Shown in pieces: positions 57,825 through 64,000 of a stretch of 64,000 bases of DNA. The position numbers were made by a program, and so were the translations under genes. Source of the DNA: Cryptomeria japonica (lineage: Eukaryota > Streptophyta > Pinopsida > Cupressales > Cupressaceae); assembly GCF_030272615.1 (NCBI RefSeq), contig NC_081412.1, positions 691,868,083-691,932,082 of the forward strand. The letters run 5' to 3'. Below the pieces are notes generated by a model. That model was not told the origin of the DNA and ran no database searches. It saw only the letters and a program-made list of their open reading frames with translations. Within the stretch, counting starts at the first letter, position 1. The number at the start of each line of letters is the position of its first letter.

Positions 57825-58333
57825 CCAATCAAACTAGCACTAGAAAACTAAACAAGAATGCTACAGATACCAAATAAACATTTCCTCCAAGCTACAACAC
57901 TTGAATCCACATATCAGAAAACCACCAAGCATTCTCTAGACCAATTACAATAGATAATATTTCTATAGAAAATAGCAACAACCAACTCAACCATCTGAGT
58001 AATAGAGGACTTAAAAATGTAATTTAGTGCAACGTACATAGATCATAAACATTATATCCAAAACCACAATCCATAATTTTCACAAACTAGAGGAAGGCAA
58101 AACATTCTACTATTGGGACAATAAATACTGTTTCCTGTATATAAATACTATTTCTTGCGTATTGAACTTCAACTACACCAACCATCCATAAATACCTGAA
58201 CAACACCACTAGGCCACTCAACAATATTAGAATATTTAGTTTTGGATCATATACGACACATAGTGACATCAATGAAAACACCAAATAGGTTGATACAAAT
58301 GACAACACAACTCAGTAACTCAAGTTTCCAACA
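57825..58333 (-). repeat. LTR C/D, upper half
   Basis: Begins exactly where 33640-34116 leaves off relative to LTR B (CCAATCAAACTAGCACTAGAAA). It ends at the LTR start, TGTTGGAAACTTGAG on the minus strand (58333 down). Confidence 0.65.
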
Positions 58334-58830
58334 AAGATGTGTGCAACAAAGTTTTGAGGCAAATGAGAAATATACATCACACTTTTTTAAGAAGAGTATA
58401 GGTTTCCAGCTTCCTCCTTTGCCAACATACCCTCCCCCATTGTCTAGTGCATCTATTTCTTCTTGTCCTAATTATTTATCACAACAAGAGAGTATTTTGT
58501 ATGTTCTTGTTAAAGCTGAATTGACTACTCATGCTTTGAAAAATCAAAGAAATAATTATAAATGAAAATAACACAATCCTTATTTTCGCAAGTATCATCA
58601 AATCTATGTCCATTCCACCAATGCATGTCATGATTTGGAGAATAAAATCCAACAACTTATTGTATATGTTATCATTCAAATACTAGATGAAAAAGAGTTG
58701 GACTCTCATCTTATTCCTTCTACATAATATTTAAGTTCCTATTATGTTGCTCCTCATTATGTCCCATTGTTAGCTTACCTATTGGGGGCTCATTCCCATT
58801 CATGTTGGTACAATTTTACGTACAATCTGT
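58334..58830 (+). pseudogene. Gypsy-like gag fragment and tail, same family as 38495
   Basis: Frames include a stretch rich in LPPLPTYPPPL, then a region with NACHDLENKIQQLI, which resembles the gypsy knuckle-adjacent pattern (H-D-x-x-x-K-I-Q-x-L-I). The final 110 bases match the start of the tail of the 38495 element (TATTATGTTGCTC, GGGGCTCATT, CATTCATG, TGGTACAATTT). It has stops and no LTRs. Confidence 0.5.
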
Positions 58831-59288
58831 TAGAAAGAGACACCGTTTCAGTGAAGATTGATCCATGAGAGATGTTTAGGAGTTGTCATTGATGGCAACT
58901 CAGTTCAGAAATCATATCTGGTATACGTAGATTTGATTTACCAGAAGTTGTATTAGTCATTGGGCATAAGTCTAAAAGGTGGAATATAGTATCCAACAGA
59001 GTATGAGTACATTGTGGGGTAAGTGCACAAACTTGTGTCCACATAGTGTGGAAGTTTTACACTTAGAAAAAAATGGCAAATCGCACAGGGCGCATGAGAA
59101 ACAAAATAGCATCTTGTTTCATGTCGGGGTCCCAAGCCAAAATTTGAAATAAGATCTCATTTAGTGTTGGGATCCCGAGCCTAGATCTAAGAAATGAGAT
59201 CTCGTTTCAAAAACAAAACGGGATCCCATTTCCCTTCTTTTTAATTTTTTTTTTTTAAATTAAAAAAAAAACCAAAAAAAACAAGCTA
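58831..59288. other. Unclassified sequence with internal GATCTC/GGGATCCC repeats
   Basis: Between 59085 and 59235 there are three related ~50-base segments carrying (A)GATCTC(A/G)TTT and GTTGGGATCCCGAGCC. A T-run/A-run foldback follows (59241-59280). No gene is seen. Confidence 0.45.
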
Positions 59289-59353
59289 TATATACATGAA
59301 ATATATACAAAGAGAAATGTGACTTATACTTTAAGTTATATTTCATGTATATA
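59289..59353. repeat. Perfect 17-bp inverted repeat (hairpin)
   Basis: TATATACATGAAATATA (59289-59305) and its exact reverse complement (59337-59353) are separated by 31 bases. Confidence 0.85.
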
Positions 59354-59354
59354 T

Positions 59355-59645
59355 TAGCAAGATGTTTGAGAGTGGTTTTAGATCCCTAGGAGTTATAATG
59401 CAAATTCTAGATTTAGAAGATCTTATAAATTTTCAGACTTAGTCAAATTTCAGTAATCAGTAGTTCAATATTTGCTAACTCTTCTTATCTCAATCTCTTA
59501 ATCTTCCTTGAGCTCTAGACTCATCTCCCTCCATATCTATATTAGCAAGATGTTTGAAAGTGACTTTTGCAAATTCTAGATTTTAGAAGATCTTATAAAT
59601 TTTTATACTTAGTCAAATTTTAGTAATCAACAAGTTCCTATCAAC
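59355..59645. repeat. Tandem duplication of about 190 bp
   Basis: AGCAAGATGTTTGA and AGAAGATCTTATAAATTTT with ACTTAGTCAAATTT occur at 59357-59460 and again at 59546-59630. Confidence 0.7.
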
Positions 59646-59773
59646 ATTTTCTAGCTCTCTTTATCTTTCTTGAGCTCTAGACTCACCTCTCTCCATATAA
59701 ATCTTCCTCTATCCCCTCTCTACCTCTATATCTCACTTTTTTCTCTCTCACATCCATAACTCTCTACTATCTG

Positions 59774-59813
<40 letters not shown>

Positions 59814-60302
59814 ATCTCCCCTCTATCTCCTCTCTACCTCTCTATCTCACTCTCTACTTTCTCTCCCAAAATCTAGACTTATCTCTGCCTCTCTCTCACA
59901 TACTTAACTCTCTACTCTCTATCTCCTCTCTCTACACTTCCCCTTACTCCCCACCTACCTTTATTTCTCTACATATACTATCAATATCTCTCTACATACC
60001 TTTCACTCCCTCCCTACCAACATCTCTCTCCCCCTCTATCTCTTAACCCTTCCCTCATTCTCTCTCTAATTTTATGTCCCTTATATCCCCTCTCTACTTC
60101 TCTATCTCAGTTTGTCCCCTCTCTCCCAAAATCTAAAATTATGTCTCTACCTCTCTCTCACATCCTTAACTCTTTACTCTTTATCTTCGATCTCTCTATA
60201 CACCTCCCCTTACCCCCTACCTACCTATATTTCTCTATATATACCTCTCTCTCTCTCTCTAAACATACCATCTCTCTCTCCCAGCCAACTTATCTTTCTC
60301 TG
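59646..60302. repeat. Polypyrimidine tract with internal duplication
   Basis: CT-rich throughout, with a (CT)n run at 59778-59807. A ~255-bp unit is repeated: TCCCAAAATCTA at 59865 and 60124, each followed by CTCTCTCACAT, TTAACTCT and CTTACCCC-type landmarks. No coding meaning. Confidence 0.85.
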
Positions 60303-61165
60303 CATATGTCATAATAGGTCCTACTAAGGCGTCTTATGTCATAATAGGTCCTAGTAAGAGGTATAATGTCATAATAGGTCCTCTTAAGGGGTATTATGAC
60401 ATTATAGGTCGTATTATGACATAATAGGTCATATTATGTCATAATAGGACCTATTATGTCACAATGGGACCTATTGTGACATTATAGGTCGTATTATGAC
60501 ATAATAGGTCATATTATGTCATAATAGGACCTATTATGTCACAATGGGACCTATTATGACATTATAGGTCATACTATGTCACAACAGGTCCTATTATGAC
60601 ATAATTCCCCTTAACAGGTCCTAGTAACGGGTATAAAGTCATAATAGGCCCTCTTAAGGGGTTTTATGACATAATATGACCTATGATGACGTAATAGGAC
60701 CTATTATGTCATAATTAGTCCTATTATGACATAATACCCTTCAATAGGTCCTAATAAGGGGTATAATGTCATAATAGGTCCACATAAGGGGTCTTATGAC
60801 ATAATAGGACCTATTATGACATGACAGACCATCCTGTTATGGGGTCTTATGACATTATAGGACCTATTCTGACATAATAGGTCCTATTATGTGATAATCG
60901 ATCCTATTATGTCATAATAGGTCCTAGTAAGGGGTCTTAAGTCATAATAGGTCCTACTAAGAGGTTTAATTTCATAATAGGTCCTCTTAAGGGGTCTTAT
61001 GACATAATCGGACCTATTATGACTTAATAGGTCATATTATGTCATAATAGGACCTATTATGACATAATATAACCTATTATGTCACAATAGGACCTATTAT
61101 GTCACAATGGGACCTATTATGACATAATAGGTTGTATTATGACATTATAGGTTATGTTATGCCCT
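60303..61165. repeat. 20-bp near-palindromic tandem array (860 bp)
   Basis: Units of GACATAATAGGTCCTATTAT and its near reverse complement follow one another in mixed orientation. The core CCTATTATGACATAATAGG equals its own reverse complement except at the centre. An 80-bp higher-order unit of four variants repeats exactly or nearly so at 60398-60477 and 60478-60557. Variants with AAGGGGTCTTATGAC occur throughout. No coding frame. Confidence 0.9.
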
Positions 61166-61179
61166 GCATAACACACCCC

Positions 61180-61510
61180 AACTTCTCACTTCTCGAGTTG
61201 GGCCCCCCCTTCTACTTTGTTTTGTCTTTGCCCCATTTTCTTTTCTTTCATACTCTAGAACCTCAGATTCTCGAGATCTCGATGTGCATTTTTCTCCTTT
61301 AGTTTCTTTTTCTTTTTCTAACTTCGAAATTTTGAACTCTCGAAACTCCAAAGTCTTCTTTGTTTTTCATTTTGACACTTCTAAACTCTGAAATCCCAAA
61401 GTGTCACTTTGTTGTTTGATTTCGGAACTCTAGAACCCCAGAGTTCTGAAGTCCTGTTCTTTCTTTTTGGAACCTTGGGATCCCAGAACCCCAAGGCCAT
61501 TTTTGTGTCA
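61180..61510. repeat. Degenerate ~60-bp repeats, CTCTAGAACCCC type
   Basis: Five or so units built on AACTCTxGAAxCCCAxAGT followed by a T-rich spacer: near 61253, 61333, 61383, 61428 and 61480. Several units contain inverted halves (CTCTAGAACCCCAGAGTTC). Confidence 0.6.
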
Positions 61511-61720
61511 TTGCGTGTTGTCGTGCACATGTTTTGGTTTTCATGTTGTTGCGTGTTGTTGCGTGCGTGTTTTGGTTTTCATGTTGTTGCGTGTTTTCGT
61601 CTGTGTGTCCTCTTGTTGGTCATTGTTTTGTCTTCGTCGTGTGTTTGTCTTCTTGTTCGTCATTGTCATCATCATCAATTGTTTCGTCTTCTTTAGGTTG
61701 TAGACTTGGCGTAGGCGTAA
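61511..61720. repeat. GT-rich degenerate repeats
   Basis: GTTTTGGTTTTCATGTTGTTG occurs at about 61530 and 61570, within TGTTGCGTG-rich sequence. It leaves several frames open by chance. No gene. Confidence 0.6.
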
Positions 61721-62485
61721 AAGACCTGCAAAATCCTAAAAAATTAGAAAATGCAAAAAAACATAAAACTCGTAAAAATCCAAAAATTTTGAAAAAAAAA
61801 TTGAAAATTTTGAAAAAAAAAGAATTTTAAAAAAGTTTATTAAATTTAAGATTAAGTATTAAAATTAATTAAGATTTTACATTAATATTTTAATAATGTT
61901 TTAAATTTGAATTAATTTAAATTTAAACATTTGGGATATTAATGTAAGTTCTGATATAAATTTTAATATTTAAAGTTAAATTGTTAATGAGTTTTGTAAA
62001 AAAGTTACAATTAATTTAAATTTCAAAGTTTTACAAAAGTTTGGGTAAAAATTTAAAGTAAAATTTTGGAATTAAAATCAATTCTAAAATGGTTAGAAGT
62101 TTAATAAAAAAATTGTAACTTCTGGATCTTGTGGAAATTGACCCGGAAGGCTAAGAGGAGTCAAAATTGGTGTGAGTATGAAATTGTAGATGCTAGAGAT
62201 CCGAAACCTGGGACTTTGAAGTGACTAAGCTCCCAAAGCTGCACAATGTTTATTACAAAGTTTGTCTGAATGTGAAACCAAGAAAGCGAACCATTGATGA
62301 TTAGGGCAACATGAGAATAAAAAGTAAAAACATGCCTCTATAAAAATGAGAGGTGCACAAGAACAAATAATTGGAGTGTGATTCAATTAGAGAAAGGCCA
62401 AGCTAAGACATCACCAATTCCGCTAAGAAGTAGATAACGGCCTCCTCCGATCTTATGGCAAATGATATTAAGAAATTATTGTAGA
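61721..62485. other. AT-rich spacer and junction, no gene seen
   Basis: 61740-62110 is A/T-rich with AATTTAAATTT motifs. 62110-62485 has more balanced composition but no open frame. Its last ~100 bases may be a very diverged part of the ORF copy that follows. Confidence 0.4.
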
Positions 62486-64000
62486 TCAGTCTGTAAAGTT
62501 GTTTGGGAACTACACTGACCAATCACCCATCAAATAAATGACTTCATCAAGAAGTTAGGTGATAATTTCAATGATATCATGGATGACTACTTCAGTAAAT
62601 TTCAAGAGAAAATGCATAATAGGTACCGAATTCCACCCCAGCTAGTGGAGAAATACAAAAATGACATATGTTTTGAAGTTGACACTGATTATTGTTATGT
62701 GAATGCTGTGGAACCGAGAACTCAATCTTTGTCACCTATGGGTTACGAGATTGATCTTGACATCACACAATGGCAAATTAATGCATTTCTTACATTACCA
62801 AGGCATGCTATTGAGCTAAGGTATGGAACCTATGATGAAATGAAGGAAAAGGTAAAAATGAGTATTATAGTACCCAAAGCTACAAGAAAGGCAACAAAGA
62901 TGATAAAGGCATTGTTGGAGAAATTCAGAGAAGACTCTTCCTCTACACCTGTCAAAGGCACCATTGCCATTACCAAAGATGAATTTGAAGCCCAAGAGGC
63001 AGCAATAACACTAAGCACTGAATTGCCTAAGGGAAAAGTGTTGAAGAGAAAGAAACAGGACACATCAAAGGCCTCACCGACTCCACCTCCAAAGCGACCT
63101 AACACTAGAGCGTCTACAGCTTCACCAAGTAAGAAAACAAAGAGTGTTACTACTCCCAAGGTAACAAAGACCTACAAGAAATCTACCCAGAGACTCATTT
63201 TGGCAAAAGAGTCTAGTGATACCGAATCAGAGGATGCAAACAAATTTCAAATTGTCAAAAGCAAGAAGGTAAATGTACATAGTGTTGAAAACTTCTATGC
63301 TAATCTGAAAGAATATGGAGGATTTGGTTCATTTAGATATGTTAAATATGAAACCAAAAATAATGATGAGAAGAGACAAATTGAAGAAGCTGTCATCTGC
63401 ACACTTCTAAAATTTTGATTAGCTCCATTGGAACTAGCAAAGTCACTTCCAAATGAACTTTACTTGCATATTGATAATAGGTGGAAGTATGCAATGGACT
63501 CGGAGAAACAGATCAGAGAAAGAAGTCTGGTTCATGTCAATAGCTGAAATGAAAGAACATCTGACAAACTACAACTCAAAGCTTCTTGTCAAACAAAGAG
63601 CCTTAAAACTGATGAATGGGCTATACATTGAAGTTGAAAATAAGACAAAAGCAAAGTGGTAGGAAATCTTTAAAATCAAGGATGTCGGTGAGCAAGCTGA
63701 AATTAAAATTGTTGATGTCACTGAGCAAGATCCTGATGTTACCGAGAAAGACCTTGCTGACACCATTCAAATAGATGAAGATGTCATGAATACAGAGGCA
63801 CTAGAACAAGAAATGATAGAAGGCAATGCATATGCAAAACTTGTATCTAGTGAATTAGTCTTGGAACAAGTTCAGCCTTATCCACCGGTCATGCAACCTA
63901 TCTCAACCGAAACTCCTCATGACATGGATCAAGGAACCGAAGGTCTCAAGTCTACAACAAGAGAAGGTACTACTCAAGAACAGACATCTCAATCACCTTC
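62486..64000 (+). pseudogene. Second copy of the unknown ORF (13840-15450), cut by the window end
   Basis: Collinear with 13840 onward: WELH, an in-frame TGA (62516-62518), PITH...INDFIKKLGDN, MDDYFSKFQEKMHNRYRIPP, the basic linker SPSKKTKSVTTPKVTKTYKK and EYGGFGSFRYVKYET. It has TGA at 63416 where copy 1 has CGA, a 14-base deletion with frameshift near 63538, and TAG at 63660 where copy 1 has CAG. The N-terminal ~270 codons and gag are missing. The rest of the element lies outside the window. Confidence 0.7.

Noticed and set aside
58087-58308. Minus-strand 73-residue frame
   Set aside because: Lies wholly in LTR C/D sequence; the homologous part of LTR A has no corresponding frame.
60303-61165. 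CRISPR-like array
   Set aside because: Units are contiguous near-palindromes without unique spacers, and the window is plant nuclear DNA.
61409-61830. Cys/Val/Phe-rich frames resembling a membrane protein
   Set aside because: Generated by GT-rich degenerate repeats; three overlapping phases look equally open.

Overview
The window looks like intergenic heterochromatin of a large, repeat-rich plant genome. Plant Ty1-copia and Ty3-gypsy coding domains are present on both strands, with 5-bp target-site duplications (TSDs), an L1-type 3' end, a tRNA-derived SINE and PPR-like debris, and no intact host gene. A gymnosperm-like genome is plausible but cannot be shown from this sequence alone. I found no rRNA, functional tRNA or CRISPR.

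Layout, left. A decayed PPR-like sequence (158-256 and 6116-6232) is split by a non-autonomous LTR element (607-6111). From 7 to 18.8 kb lies a minus-strand gypsy relic with its 3' LTR, pre-LTR tract, protease-like and gag regions. An LTR element without pol (9987-17911, exact TSD ATATG) sits inside its protease reading frame. That element carries a coiled-coil gag with five zinc-knuckle positions, plus a large second ORF (13056-16411) that I do not recognise. From 18.8 to 28.5 kb the sequence is AT-rich with diverged duplications, a LINE-mobilised insertion (20297-21281), a possible TRIM and a SINE-like insert.

Layout, centre. The 28.6-58.3 kb stretch is a stack of nested insertions. An old minus-strand copia array (28571-34116 and 57825-58333) is split by a TG...CA-bounded element (34117-57819, TSD ACTTG). 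That is split by an autonomous-type copia element (34837-53791, TSD TGGCC). The 5' LTR of the copia element is split by a 3.1-kb insertion (36164-47744, TSD TTTAC), and that in turn is split by a young gypsy-like element (38495-46978, TSD ATATG) with a complete 1068-residue ORF.

Layout, right. A gypsy fragment (58.3-58.8 kb) is followed by simple sequence: a long hairpin, a polypyrimidine tract and an unusual 20-bp near-palindromic tandem array (60303-61165). The window ends in a second, 5'-truncated copy of the unknown ORF (62486-64000).

How the parts may work together (inference). The pol-less 9987 element shares primer-binding-site type, pre-LTR purine tract and LTR end with the copia element at 34837, so it could be mobilised in trans by a copia relative. 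Its unknown ORF occurs twice in recognisable form. A third ORF with the same general architecture but no clear sequence match lies on the minus strand at 54.05-56.9 kb. This family is the best candidate for something undescribed. Boundaries given without a TSD are approximate, and all identity statements are by eye.
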